From: Streptomyces sp. CA-278952
Lineage (GTDB): Bacteria; Actinomycetota; Actinomycetes; Streptomycetales; Streptomycetaceae
Assembly (NCBI RefSeq): GCF_028747205.1
Contig: NZ_CP112880.1
Location: forward strand, 3,162,001-3,226,000
Length of the DNA: 64,000 nucleotides
Direction of reading: 5' to 3'
Shown here: positions 39,005 to 48,633 of the stretch, piece after piece
Layout of the letters: each line of letters opens with the position of its first letter
Position numbering within the stretch: position 1 is the stretch's first letter
Notes under the pieces: generated by a model
Told to the model about the DNA's origin: nothing
The model's database searches: none
Seen by the model: only the letters and a program-made list of their open reading frames with translations
Position numbers and translations under genes: made by a program

Positions 39005-40309
39005 ATGACCTACCAGCCGCCGACAGCTCTACCGCGCGACCTCATCGACCAGGAAGAGGTGCACCGCGCGCTGGTAAGTCATGACTTCGGGGCGGTGTTC
39101 CGTCTCGCGCGCGAGCACGCGGGCATCTCGTACTCCAAGATCGCCACAGAGTGCGACATCAAGCCGAATCGCGTAGGAGAACTCGCCAAGGGCCGCGGGC
39201 GCATCACGACCTTTGAGAAGATCGTCCAGATCGCCGACGCATTACGCGTCCCGGGGCACGTGCTCGGCTTGGCTCCCCGCCCCTGGGAGGCGGGCTCTCC
39301 TGGTCATTCCAGTGAAGAGATCGGACCGCACGTGCGACGTCGAACCATCCTCCAGGCAGCCACCGCCACCGGCCTCGCCGCAGCGCTCCCCGCCCTGCAC
39401 CACCCGGAGCCACCGAGCCGGATCACCCCGGTCTACGTTGAGGAGCTGCGCGCGCGGGCAGCCCGCCTCCGGCGCCTCGATATCTATCTCGGCGGTGGCG
39501 ACACCTATCGGGTGTACCTCGCGGAGGTCCAGCGCACCAAGTCCCTTCTGCGCGCGGCCGTCTTCACAGACGACGCCCGCCAGAGAGCGACGGCGCTCCT
39601 TGCCGAGCTGGCCCAGCAGGCGGGATGGTCCGCATTCGACGGCGGCCGTACTCGGGAAGCGGTGGACCTGTACGAGGAGAGCCGCGACCTCGCGCGAGAG
39701 GCCCGGGACGCGGACCTCTACGGCAACGCGCTCGCGTTCCTCGCCTACAAGATAGGGCCCGACGACCGACAGGCCGCCGTCGCCGTCGCAGAGGCTTCCT
39801 GTGCCACGATCACAGCTCGGACCCCGTCCACCGTCCGCGCGCTGCTGCACGAGCGCCACGCATGGGCCTGCGCTGTCAACGGCCGGATCGGAGGCACTGA
39901 GCGTGCACTGGAGGCAGCCCGCGATGCTCTCGACAGCACGCAGAAGGACGAGCCCCAGCCTGACTGGGCGGCCTGGGTCGACCACGTCGAGCTGGACATC
40001 ATGACCGGCCGCTGCTGGACGGAGCTCCGACGACCGCTCCGCGCCGTCCCTGCCCTCACCCGCGCTCTCGACCAGTACAGCGACGACCACGCGCGCGACA
40101 AGTCCCTCTACCTGTCCTGGCTGGCTCAGGCCTACCTAATTGCCGACGAGGTTGAGGTGGCCGCGCGGCACGTCGGCCGTGCGGCCACCCTTGCCAGTGG
40201 GGTCGCATCACAGCGTCCGGCGCAGCGTCTCGTCCCGCTGATCAACCACCTGCGCCCGCACGCCGACCTCCCCGCAGTCCGTGAACTCCTGGAAGGCACT
40301 GCCGCCTAG
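39005..40309 (+). CDS. XRE-family regulator with TPR-like C-terminus
   Basis: 434 aa. Helix-turn-helix at about residues 20-75 (FRLAREHAGISYSKIATECDIKPNRVGELAKG), then an Ala-rich link and helical TPR-like repeats to the end, as in Streptomyces regulators that sense a small ligand. AGGAG lies 6 nt before ATG 39005; a longer frame from 38912 would cross the palindrome. Its stop overlaps convergent cutA by 4 bp. Confidence 0.85.
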   Translation: MTYQPPTALPRDLIDQEEVHRALVSHDFGAVFRLAREHAGISYSKIATECDIKPNRVGELAKGRGRITTFEKIVQIADALRVPGHVLGLAPRPWEAGSPGHSSEEIGPHVRRRTILQAATATGLAAALPALHHPEPPSRITPVYVEELRARAARLRRLDIYLGGGDTYRVYLAEVQRTKSLLRAAVFTDDARQRATALLAELAQQAGWSAFDGGRTREAVDLYEESRDLAREARDADLYGNALAFLAYKIGPDDRQAAVAVAEASCATITARTPSTVRALLHERHAWACAVNGRIGGTERALEAARDALDSTQKDEPQPDWAAWVDHVELDIMTGRCWTELRRPLRAVPALTRALDQYSDDHARDKSLYLSWLAQAYLIADEVEVAARHVGRAATLASGVASQRPAQRLVPLINHLRPHADLPAVRELLEGTAA

Positions 40310-40629
40310 GAAGGGCCAACCGAAGTCCGGATCCATTCGAGGCACCGGTCAGCACCCTCGACGATCGGGACGGCGCACAGCTCCGGGTTGTCCCAGGGGT
40401 GCCGCTCCAGGAGATGTGCCTCCAGCTCGGCGTAGCGCTCCTTCGTCGTCTTGAGGAGGACTTGCCACTCCTCACCGGTGCCGTACTGGCCCAGGTGCCA
40501 GAAGACGCTGACGACGGGCCCCACGATCTGGACTCCCGCCGCCAGACGTTGCTGAACAGCCCCGCCCGCCAGGGCAATCGCCTGTTCCCGGGTCTCTGTC
40601 GCGGTCGACACCTGTACGCATTCAGTCAT
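40306..40629 (-). CDS. cutA: Divalent-cation tolerance protein CutA
   Basis: 107 aa, the normal CutA1 length, trimeric PII-like fold. Family signatures: TATETREQAIALAGGAVQQRLAAGVQIVG, the conserved EEWQVLLKTTKERY and HPWDNPELCAVPI. Possible copper or signalling role; the biochemical function is debated. Confidence 0.92.
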   Translation of the reverse strand: MTECVQVSTATETREQAIALAGGAVQQRLAAGVQIVGPVVSVFWHLGQYGTGEEWQVLLKTTKERYAELEAHLLERHPWDNPELCAVPIVEGADRCLEWIRTSVGPS

Positions 40630-40865
40630 GGTCGCGAGCCTACGAGACAGGCCCCGCTGCGGGGATAGTTCGCTTCGGGCCGAGGAGACGCAGCCGTCAC
40701 TGGACTGTCAGTCTCAGCTGTAGCCTTCCCCACGCTCCGAGCTTCTCGACTGGGCGACCGCCACCCAGGCTGGAAAGAGAGAGCGGGGCCGGCCCCGGTT
40801 GCACGCCTGCGGGTCCGCGACCGTCCGATGAACGGTACTGCCGCCGCGCGGACCGGGCATCGGCG

Positions 40866-40897
40866 AAGGGCTCAACGGAATACTCCGCTGAGCCCTT
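40866..40897. terminator. Strong hairpin between cutA and the mqn cluster
   Basis: AAGGGCTCAACGGA / TCCGCTGAGCCCTT, 14 bp with one mismatch, loop ATAC, followed by T. The 40630-40928 gap holds nothing else recognised. It ends transcripts from the - strand mqn genes and marks the edge of the accessory region. Confidence 0.65.
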
Positions 40898-40928
40898 TCG
40901 TACATTCGGGAGGTGTACCGGCCCCGCC

Positions 40929-41579
40929 TCAGCGGGCGCGGTGCACGAGTCGCCCCCCGAGGACCGTCGCCACGCAGGCCCGGGTGCCGCCCGCGCGGAG
41001 GGCCGCCTCGTCGGGAACGTCGAAGACCGCGAGGTCCGCACGGCCGCCCACGGTCAGCGGGGCGCCCGCCGTGCGGGCCAGGTCGCCGCCCGTGGCGAAG
41101 GGGTCCAGGTCCGGTGGTCCGGGGGGCGCGGGCGACGGCGGGACCCGGACCAGGCCCGACCGGGCGACGGCCGTGCGCAGCGCGGGGTCCTCCGCGTCGA
41201 GGGGGCCCGCCAGGTGCGTCGTGCCGTGGCGCAGCATCCGCTGGAGCCCGCGCCGGACGGAACCGGCCCGCCTGGCCGTGTCCATCGTCGCCGCCAGGCG
41301 CTCGAACTCCTCGCCGAACAGGGGGAGTTCGCCCAGCTCTTCGGCCTCGCGGGGGTCGGGGTGGTAGCAGCGGGTGAGCAGCTCCCGGGGCCGGTCCTGG
41401 CGCAGTCCGGGCGTGAGGAGGCCGGGCCAGCGGCGGACCCGGGCCGCCGGGTGCGCGGCGACGACCTCCTCGTAGGGGCCGAGGGCGGCGATCCGTTCCC
41501 CGTCCACCGCGACGGCGCCGTCCACGACGGCCGCCGCGCCCACCGGGAGGACCAGGGGCGCGGCGTGGATCGTCAGCAC
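40929..41579 (-). CDS. Imidazolonepropionase-like (degenerate amidohydrolase) protein
   Basis: 216 aa, about half the length of an amidohydrolase. It keeps the N-terminal (AVAVDGERIAALGPYEEVV) and C-terminal (GRADLAVFDVP...VLGGRLV) parts of the composite sandwich domain. Where active enzymes have the HxH metal motif after LTPGL it reads LTPGLRQDRPRE, so catalytic metal binding is unlikely. It follows mqnC by 13 bp. Some futalosine-pathway organisms use an aminofutalosine deaminase of this superfamily; this may be a remnant or a non-catalytic partner (inference). Confidence 0.72.
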   Translation of the reverse strand: MLTIHAAPLVLPVGAAAVVDGAVAVDGERIAALGPYEEVVAAHPAARVRRWPGLLTPGLRQDRPRELLTRCYHPDPREAEELGELPLFGEEFERLAATMDTARRAGSVRRGLQRMLRHGTTHLAGPLDAEDPALRTAVARSGLVRVPPSPAPPGPPDLDPFATGGDLARTAGAPLTVGGRADLAVFDVPDEAALRAGGTRACVATVLGGRLVHRAR

Positions 41580-41592
41580 GGGAAGCCGGGGC

Positions 41593-42792
41593 CTAGTTGG
41601 CGTTGAGGAGCTTCAGCTCCGGGTGGGCCGTGCCGCCCTCGATCGCGGTGGAGGAGATGTGCGAGACCACGCGCTCGTCGACCGGGTCCATCGCCGGGTC
41701 GTCGTGCACGACGAGGTGCTCGTACGTCGTGGCGCGCTGCGCGGGGACCCGGTCCGCCTTGCGGATCAGGTCGATGATCTCCAGCCGGTTGGAGCGGTGC
41801 TTGGCGCCGGCCGAGGAGACGACGTTCTCCTCCAGCATGATCGAGCCGAGGTCGTCCGCGCCGTAGTGCAGCGACAGCTGGCCGACCTCCTTGCCGGTGG
41901 TCAGCCAGGAGCCCTGGATGTGGGCGACGTTGTCGAGGAAGAGCCGGGCGATGGCGATCATCCGCAGGTACTCGAAGAGCGTGGCCTGCGTCTGGCCCTT
42001 CAGCTTGTTGTTCTCCGGCTGGTAGGTGTACGGGATGAAGGCGCGGAAGCCGCCCGTACGGTCCTGGACGTCCCGGATCATCCTCAGGTGCTCGATGCGC
42101 TCGGCGTTGGTCTCGCCGGTTCCCATCAGCATGGTGGAGGTGGACTCGACGCCGAGGCCGTGCGCGATCTCCATGATCTCCAGCCACCGCTCGCCGGACT
42201 CCTTGAGCGGGGCGATCGCGGTGCGCGGCCGGGCGGGCAGCAGCTCGGCGCCGGCGCCGGCGAAGGAGTCGAGCCCGGCGGCGTGGATCCGGCTGATGGC
42301 CTCCTCGGCGGAGACCTTCGAGATCCGGGCCATGTGCTCGATCTCGGAGGCGCCCAGCGAGTGGATGACCAGCTGCGGGTACGCCTTCTTGATCGCGGAG
42401 AAGTGCTCCTCGTAGTACTCGACGCCGAAGTCCGGGTGGTGGCCGCCCTGGAACATGATCTGGGTGCCGCCCAGCTCCACGGTCTCCGCGCAGCGGCGCA
42501 GGATGTCGTCGAGGTCGCGGGTCCAGCCCTTGGCGGTGTCCTTGGGCGGGGCGTAGAAGGCGCAGAACTTGCAGGCCGTCACGCACACGTTGGTGTAGTT
42601 GATGTTCCGCTCGATGATGTACGTCGCGATGTGCTCCGTACCGGCGTAGCGGCGGCGGCGTGCGGCGTCGGCGGCGGCGCCCAGCGCGTGCAGGGGCGCG
42701 GACCGGTAGAGGTCGAGCGCCTCCTCCGGGGTGATCCGTCCGCCTTCGGCGGCTCGGTCGAGGACGGGCTGGAGGTCGGCCTTCTCGGTCAC
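41593..42792 (-). CDS. mqnC: Cyclic dehypoxanthine futalosine synthase
   Basis: 399-aa radical-SAM enzyme that closes dehypoxanthine futalosine to the cyclic form in the futalosine menaquinone pathway. The cluster motif CVTACKFC is at Cys70/74/77, and the family segment TQIMFQGGHHPDFG distinguishes it from CofH/MqnE. C-terminal SSTAIEGGTAHPELKLLN. GC-rich start region without a strong Shine-Dalgarno. MqnB, MqnD and MqnE/X are not in the window. Confidence 0.93.
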   Translation of the reverse strand: MTEKADLQPVLDRAAEGGRITPEEALDLYRSAPLHALGAAADAARRRRYAGTEHIATYIIERNINYTNVCVTACKFCAFYAPPKDTAKGWTRDLDDILRRCAETVELGGTQIMFQGGHHPDFGVEYYEEHFSAIKKAYPQLVIHSLGASEIEHMARISKVSAEEAISRIHAAGLDSFAGAGAELLPARPRTAIAPLKESGERWLEIMEIAHGLGVESTSTMLMGTGETNAERIEHLRMIRDVQDRTGGFRAFIPYTYQPENNKLKGQTQATLFEYLRMIAIARLFLDNVAHIQGSWLTTGKEVGQLSLHYGADDLGSIMLEENVVSSAGAKHRSNRLEIIDLIRKADRVPAQRATTYEHLVVHDDPAMDPVDERVVSHISSTAIEGGTAHPELKLLNAN

Positions 42793-42864
42793 CGGGCTGT
42801 CACCTTTCGGCGGTTTTATTGACGTTCCTCGGACCGATCCAGCGTACGCCAGCCCTTGGCGCCG

Positions 42865-44862
42865 TCAGCCGCCGGACCGGGTGAGCTTGCCGTACGGGAG
42901 ACCCGCGGCGCGTTCCTTGGAGCGGTAGTCCAGGGTGCCGTCGCCGGCCAGGCGGAAGACCACGTCCGCCTCGGTGCCGGTGCACAGGCCGGGCGTGCTG
43001 GGGCGGTCGGGGTCGGTGCGCTCGCGGATGTTCAGCTCCTTCGCGGTGCCGGAGGCGAGGGTGCCGACGCTGTTGCAGGTGACGGTGAGGCCGAGCTGGG
43101 AGATCGTCGTGCTCATCCGGACGACCCGCTCGCCGCGTCTCCCCTCGGTGAAGACGGCGGTGAGGGTGCCGTGCGGCTGGCCGGTCGTCTTCTCGGTGAC
43201 CGGGCCCTTCCAGGTGCCCAGGTACGCCTTCGGCAGCTCGCCGGCCGGGGCCCCGCTCGCGTCGGCGGACTCGGCGGGCGTCGGCTTCCCGGAGCCGGGC
43301 GGGGAGGCGGAGCCCGACGGGGTCGTCGCGGCGTCGTTGCCCCGGTCCCGGTCGGCGTCGCCCGGGAAGAAGCCGTCGAGCAGCCCCGTGTTGAGGGTGA
43401 CGACCGCGAGCGCGCCCGCCACCGCCAGGGCGACCGTGCAGCTGACGCGGCGGCCGCGGCGCTCCCCGGAGGCCGGCCGGTTCTCGGCGCTGACCGTGAG
43501 GGAGAGTCGGGGGTCGCCGGCGCGCTGGCCCGGCAGCCCGCTCGCGCCGTGCGCGCCGTCGCCGCCCTGGCGGTAGGTACCGGCGTGCATGGGCGGCGGG
43601 GGCACGGTGGAGGCGGGTTTCGCGCGCGGAGGCGTCGGGGGCGGGGGCGGCGTCCCGTACGTGTCGTCCTGCGGATGCGGCGTGCCGTAGGCGTCGTCCT
43701 GCGGATGCGGGGTCCTGTACGGCGCGTCCTGCGTCGCTTCCTGCGGTGCTTCCTGCGGTGCTTCCTGCGCTTCCTGGGGGCGCGGTGTCCCGTACGGGGC
43801 CTCCCGCTGCGCCGCTTCCTGTGGGCGGGGAGTCCCGTACGGGGCTTCCTGCGAGCCCTGGGCCGGCGGGCCGAACTGCCCGCCCCTGCTCGGTGCGGCC
43901 GTTCCCGGGAGCGCGCCCAGCGACGCGCTGCTGAACGGCACCGGCCCCGACTGGACCGGCGCGTCCTGCGGTTCCAGGTCCAGCAGTGCCACCGCGGACC
44001 GGCTCACCTCGCGCACCAGCCCGCCCGGCAGCCAGCCGCCCGCCACCATCACCGCCGCCCCGCCGGGAGCGAGCACCCGGGCGAGATCGGCCGGGCCGGG
44101 CCGGGCCGCCGGGTCCTTGGCGAGGCAGCCCTCGACCACCTCGCGCAGTTCGCCCTCCAGGTCGCCCAGCTCGGGTTCCTCGTGGACCACCTTGTAGAGG
44201 AGCACGGCGGAGGAGTCGCCCGAGAAGGGGGCCGCGCCCGTCGCCGCGTACGCGAGGACCGCACCGAGCGAGAAGACGTCGGCCGCACCGGAGACGTCCC
44301 GGCCCCGGATCTGCTCGGGCGCCATGTAGCCGGGCGAGCCGACGGAGACGCCGGTAGAGGTGAGCGAGACGGTCGCGCCGAGGGCCCGTGCGATGCCGAA
44401 GTCGATGAGGCGGGGCCCGTCGAGGGCGAGCAGCACGTTGGACGGCTTCACGTCACGGTGGACGATGCCCTGCCCGTGGACGACGGCGAGGGCCTCGGCG
44501 AGCCCCGCGCCCAGGGTGCGCACCGCGTGTTCGGGCAGCGGGCCGTGCTCGGTGATCGCCTGCGAGAGCGGTGGCCCGGCGACGTACCCGGTGGCCACCC
44601 ACGGCACCGGGGCGTCCGGGTCGGCGTCCAGGACCGGGGCGGTCCACTGGGCGCCGATGCGCCGGGCGGACTCCACCTCGCGCCGGAACCGGGCGCGGAA
44701 CTGCTCGTCGAGGGCGAAGTGGGGGTGGACGACCTTGACCGCGACCGTACGCCCGCCCGCGCTGCGGCCGAGATAGACCCGGCCCATACCGCCCGCACCG
44801 AGCCTGCCGAGCAGCCGGTAGGAACCGATGGTGCGCGGTTCGCCCGCTTCCAGCGGCTGCAT
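42865..44862 (-). CDS. Membrane Ser/Thr protein kinase
   Basis: 665 aa. Hanks-type kinase domain about 12-275: GAGGMGRVY, AVKVV (Lys43), VHRDVKPSN, DFGIAR and GSPGYMAPEQ. A Pro/Gln-rich linker with repeated PYGTPRPQEA and PHPQDD units follows (about 340-450), then one membrane span (CTVALAVAGALAVVTLNTGLL) and an external C-terminal domain of about 140 residues. It has no PASTA or PQQ-propeller repeats, so it is not PknB or AfsK type. GGGGGAG lies 5 nt before ATG 44862. Confidence 0.92.
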   Translation of the reverse strand: MQPLEAGEPRTIGSYRLLGRLGAGGMGRVYLGRSAGGRTVAVKVVHPHFALDEQFRARFRREVESARRIGAQWTAPVLDADPDAPVPWVATGYVAGPPLSQAITEHGPLPEHAVRTLGAGLAEALAVVHGQGIVHRDVKPSNVLLALDGPRLIDFGIARALGATVSLTSTGVSVGSPGYMAPEQIRGRDVSGAADVFSLGAVLAYAATGAAPFSGDSSAVLLYKVVHEEPELGDLEGELREVVEGCLAKDPAARPGPADLARVLAPGGAAVMVAGGWLPGGLVREVSRSAVALLDLEPQDAPVQSGPVPFSSASLGALPGTAAPSRGGQFGPPAQGSQEAPYGTPRPQEAAQREAPYGTPRPQEAQEAPQEAPQEATQDAPYRTPHPQDDAYGTPHPQDDTYGTPPPPPTPPRAKPASTVPPPPMHAGTYRQGGDGAHGASGLPGQRAGDPRLSLTVSAENRPASGERRGRRVSCTVALAVAGALAVVTLNTGLLDGFFPGDADRDRGNDAATTPSGSASPPGSGKPTPAESADASGAPAGELPKAYLGTWKGPVTEKTTGQPHGTLTAVFTEGRRGERVVRMSTTISQLGLTVTCNSVGTLASGTAKELNIRERTDPDRPSTPGLCTGTEADVVFRLAGDGTLDYRSKERAAGLPYGKLTRSGG

Positions 44863-45068
44863 ATGGACTCCCCCTGTGAACCCTGCGGACGGTGAACCCG
44901 TGGACGGCAAACCCGGTGGACGGTCCGGACCCGGACCGAAGCCTAGGGGGCGCCAACGGCGCGGTCACCGGGAAACGGCCGGACCATTCCCCCTTCTCCG
45001 GTCAGGAGGGGATCTTTTCGCCCCGGGGAAAGGCGTGAATGTGTTGTTGCACGGCCTCTCCCATTCCC

Positions 45069-45130
45069 TTTGCCGGCACGGACCCTTTGCGGGTACGGAG
45101 TTTGCGGGTACGGGCCCTTTGCGGGCACGG
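45069..45130. repeat. 13-bp direct repeat, four copies
   Basis: TTTGC(C/G)GG(C/T)ACGG at 45069, 45086, 45101 and 45118, spaced 15-17 bp apart, in the 293-bp gap between mqnA and the kinase gene. Could be a binding array or slippage. Confidence 0.7.
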
Positions 45131-45155
45131 AAGGGAATTCCCTCCATTCCCCGGT

Positions 45156-46046
<891 letters not shown>

Positions 46047-46220
46047 CTAGACCCGCGGCCGCCCGCGAGCATCACCGGGGCCCGCGCGCCCCGTCCTACG
46101 CCCTGCTCGCACCCCGGTCCGCGCCCCCTTTTCGGGGGCCTCCCGCCGGACCTCGGGGAGGGCCGTCAAACCTTCGGGTGAAGTGATCTTTCCCTCTACC
46201 GCTCGCCGGAGACTGCGTGC

Positions 46221-46226
46221 TAGGCT
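46221..46226 (+). promoter_or_regulatory. Candidate -10 of the cold-shock gene
   Basis: TAGGCT, giving a transcript start near 46233 and a leader of about 125 nt before the cold-shock ATG. No clear -35. Confidence 0.35.
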
Positions 46227-46264
46227 CGCCCGCAAGTTGCAGTTTGGTTTCCCTTGCAGTACAG

Positions 46265-46304
46265 AGCCTGCGGAGCATGTAACCCGCAGGCTTTTGTAGT
46301 TTTC
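46265..46304 (+). promoter_or_regulatory. Terminator-like hairpin in the cold-shock leader
   Basis: Perfect 9-bp stem AGCCTGCGG / CCGCAGGCT, 10-nt loop, then TTTTGTAGTTTTC. This is one of the few T-rich tracts in the window and looks like an intrinsic terminator placed 54 nt upstream of the coding start. It may act as an attenuator or thermosensor. Confidence 0.5.
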
Positions 46305-46357
46305 AGACTTGTTTGCAGGTTCTGGAGCAGGGCAACCCTTTGGCCCAAGGAGGGCTT

Positions 46358-46561
46358 ATGGCTACCGGAACCGTCAAGTGGTTCAACGCTGAAAAGGGCT
46401 TCGGCTTCATCGCCCAGGACGGCGGCGGCCCGGATGTCTTCGTTCACTACTCCGCGATCAACGCCTCCGGGTTCCGCTCCCTCGAGGAGAACCAGCAGGT
46501 GAACTTCGACGTCACTCAGGGACCCAAGGGTCCGCAGGCTGAGAACGTCACCCCGGTCTAG
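46358..46561 (+). CDS. Cold-shock protein (CspA family)
   Basis: 67 aa, the normal length. RNP1 KGFGFI and RNP2 [11 protein letters not shown]-binding motifs are intact ([20 protein letters not shown]). AAGGAGGG lies just upstream of ATG 46358. Single-stranded nucleic-acid chaperone in the cytoplasm. It lies divergent from mqnA. Confidence 0.96.
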   Translation: MATGTVKWFNAEKGFGFIAQDGGGPDVFVHYSAINASGFRSLEENQQVNFDVTQGPKGPQAENVTPV

Positions 46562-46603
46562 TTGCCCGGGTCGGTCGATCGCGGCCGTTCATAGCAGTGC
46601 CCA

Positions 46604-46645
46604 AGGAGCCCCGTTCCCCCGCCTCGGCGGAGGAACGGGGCTCCT
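46604..46645 (+). terminator. Terminator of the cold-shock gene
   Basis: Perfect 14-bp stem AGGAGCCCCGTTCC / GGAACGGGGCTCCT with an inner CCGCC/GGCGG, 42 bp past the stop. Also suitable for ending the convergent ABC operon. Confidence 0.8.
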
Positions 46646-46654
46646 GCCTGTGTA

Positions 46655-46720
46655 CGACCGGATCGCCCGGGGACGACCGGATCGCCTGGGGCCGATCGGA
46701 TCGCCGGGGGGACGACCGGA
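46655..46720. repeat. 19-20-bp tandem repeat between csp and the ABC operon
   Basis: Three copies of CGACCGGATCGCCcGGGGa (variants at 46655, 46674 and 46693) and a partial fourth, ending 4 bp before the ABC gene stop. Confidence 0.75.
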
Positions 46721-46724
46721 CCCG

Positions 46725-47555
46725 TCAGGCCACGGCGGACCGGGCGGCGACCGCATCGGCCGGGTCCCAGCCGGCGCGCGGCACCGAGGCCAGCAGCAGC
46801 CGGGTGTAGGGGTCGCGGGGGTCGGCGAGGACCTCGGCGGTCGGGCCCTGTTCGACAGCCGTTCCCCGCCGCATCACGACGACCTCATCGGTGATGTGCT
46901 GCACCACCGCCAGGTCGTGGCTGACGAAGACCAGCGCGACCCCGGTGTCCCGGCGGATCCCGTCGAGCAGGTGCAGGATCTGGGCTTGGATCGACACGTC
47001 GAGCGCGGCCACCGCCTCGTCCAGGACCAGCACCTTCGGGTCGACGGCGAGCGCGCGGGCGATGGCCAGGCGCTGCCGTTGCCCGCCGGAGAGCCCGTGC
47101 GGCAGGGCCTCGGCCTCGCGCGCGCCGAGGCCCACCCGGTCCAGCAGGCCGTCGGCCAGCTCCGCCGGCCGGCCGTGCAGTCGCAGCGCCGTGGTGAGAC
47201 AGCGGCGGGCGGTGAGCCGGGGGTCGAGCGAGAGGTAGGGGTCCTGGAAGACCATCTGGATCTCCCGCGCGCGGGCCAGCCGGGCCGCCCTGCCGCGCGG
47301 GGCGGCGAGTCCCCGGGCCCGGCCCTCGACCCGGACCGTTCCGGCGTCCGGGCGGACCAGGCCCACCAGCATCCGGGCCACGGTCGTCTTGCCGGAGCCG
47401 GACTCCCCGACGATCCCGAGCGAACCGCCCGCCGGGACGGTGAAGCCGATGCCGTCGGCGGCGGTCAGGCGGCCCTTGCCGGGCAGCGGGTACGTCTTGC
47501 GCAGCCCCTCGACCGCGAGCAGCGGCGCGGAGTCCCGGTCGGAGGAGAGCGTCAT
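46725..47555 (-). CDS. Peptide ABC transporter ATP-binding protein, OppF type
   Basis: 276-aa ATPase: Walker A GESGSGKTTV, Q-loop MVFQDPYLSLDPR, signature LSGGQRQRLAIARAL, Walker B VLVLDEAV and H-loop FVSHDL. The DPRDPYTR motif near the end is typical of Opp/Dpp ATPases. Unlike OppD it lacks the C-terminal Cys cluster. ATG at 47555 overlaps the previous stop (ATGA). Last gene of the six-gene operon. Confidence 0.92.
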   Translation of the reverse strand: MTLSSDRDSAPLLAVEGLRKTYPLPGKGRLTAADGIGFTVPAGGSLGIVGESGSGKTTVARMLVGLVRPDAGTVRVEGRARGLAAPRGRAARLARAREIQMVFQDPYLSLDPRLTARRCLTTALRLHGRPAELADGLLDRVGLGAREAEALPHGLSGGQRQRLAIARALAVDPKVLVLDEAVAALDVSIQAQILHLLDGIRRDTGVALVFVSHDLAVVQHITDEVVVMRRGTAVEQGPTAEVLADPRDPYTRLLLASVPRAGWDPADAVAARSAVA

Positions 47556-48628
47556 CGGTCGGTGCCCTTCATCTGTGTCAGCGGTACGGGGACGGGTACG
47601 GAGCCGAGTTCGGGCAGCCGGCGGCAGGAGGCGGAGCCCGTACCGCCGTCCGCGAGGGCCACCGGCTCGGGCCGCCAGGTCGCGCACTCCGGTTCGGCGT
47701 CCGGGCAGCGGTCGGCGAAGGGGCAGCCCGCGAAGGCGTCGGCCAGCGACGGCGGCTTCCCCGGGATCGGGCGGATCTCCCGGTGCTCCTCCCCCAGCGT
47801 CGGCGAGCAGGCCAGCAGCCCCCGGGTGTAGGGGTGGCGGGGCCGCTCGAACAGGTCGCCGGCGGTCCGCTCCTCGACGACCCGGCCCGCGTACATCACG
47901 TACACGCGGTCGCAGTAGGCGGCGGCCAGGTGCAGGTCGTGGGTGATGAACAGCAGGCCGAGGCCGCGTTCGGCGCGCAGGGTGCGCAGGAGGGCGAGGA
48001 TCTCCGCCTGGGTGGTGACGTCCAGGGCGCTGGTCGCCTCGTCGGCCAGCAGCAGCCGGGGCTCGGCGGCCAGCGCCCCGGCGATGACGACGCGTTGGAG
48101 CATCCCGCCGGAGAGTTCGTGCGGGCGCTGGCGGACCCGGCGCTCCGGTTCGTCGAGCCCGACGGCCTCCAGCAGCTCGACCGCGCGGTCCCGGGCGGCC
48201 GCTCCGGTCACCCCGGTCCCGGCGGCGGCGAGCCGCTCGACGAGGAAGTCCCCGACGCGGCGGACGGGGTTGAGGGCGGCGCGCGGGTCCTGGTGGACCA
48301 GGGCGACGGTCCGGGCCCGGTGGGCGCGCAGCTCCTCGCCGCGCAGGGCGAGGACGTCGCGGCCCGCCACCCGTACGGAACCGTCGAGGACCGTCCCTTC
48401 GGGGAGGGTGCGGAGGGCGGCCTTGGCGGTCGTGGACTTGCCGGAGCCGGACTCGCCGACCAGGCCGACGACTTCGCCGCTCGCGACCCGCAGGGACACC
48501 TGGTCCAGGACGGGCCGGGCGGTGCCGGGGAGGCGGAGGGTGAGGTGGTCGATGTCGAGGAGCACGGTGTCACTTCCCGGTGCGGCGTGTTCCGCCGCTC
48601 TGTCGTATCCCGCTGCGTCGTACGGCAT
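47552..48628 (-). CDS. Peptide ABC transporter ATP-binding protein, OppD type
   Basis: 358-aa ATPase: GESGSGKSTT, LVHQDPRAALNP, LSGGMLQRVVIAGAL, LLLADEATSALD and FITHDL. The oligopeptide C-terminal extension with the Fe-S-like Cys group is present (CSPTLGEEHREIRPIPGKPPSL...GCPFADRCPDAEPEC). It pairs with the OppF-type ATPase. Starts 5 bp after the permease stop. Confidence 0.92.
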   Translation of the reverse strand: MPYDAAGYDRAAEHAAPGSDTVLLDIDHLTLRLPGTARPVLDQVSLRVASGEVVGLVGESGSGKSTTAKAALRTLPEGTVLDGSVRVAGRDVLALRGEELRAHRARTVALVHQDPRAALNPVRRVGDFLVERLAAAGTGVTGAAARDRAVELLEAVGLDEPERRVRQRPHELSGGMLQRVVIAGALAAEPRLLLADEATSALDVTTQAEILALLRTLRAERGLGLLFITHDLHLAAAYCDRVYVMYAGRVVEERTAGDLFERPRHPYTRGLLACSPTLGEEHREIRPIPGKPPSLADAFAGCPFADRCPDAEPECATWRPEPVALADGGTGSASCRRLPELGSVPVPVPLTQMKGTDR

Positions 48629-48633
48629 GGGCC

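Noticed and set aside
40630..40928. tRNA or attachment site at the right edge of the accessory block
   Set aside because: No cloverleaf or repeated core could be found; only the hairpin at 40866-40897 is supported.
42865..44862. AfsK as identity of the Ser/Thr kinase
   Set aside because: No PQQ/beta-propeller repeats in the C-terminal part and no linkage to afsR closer than 11 kb.
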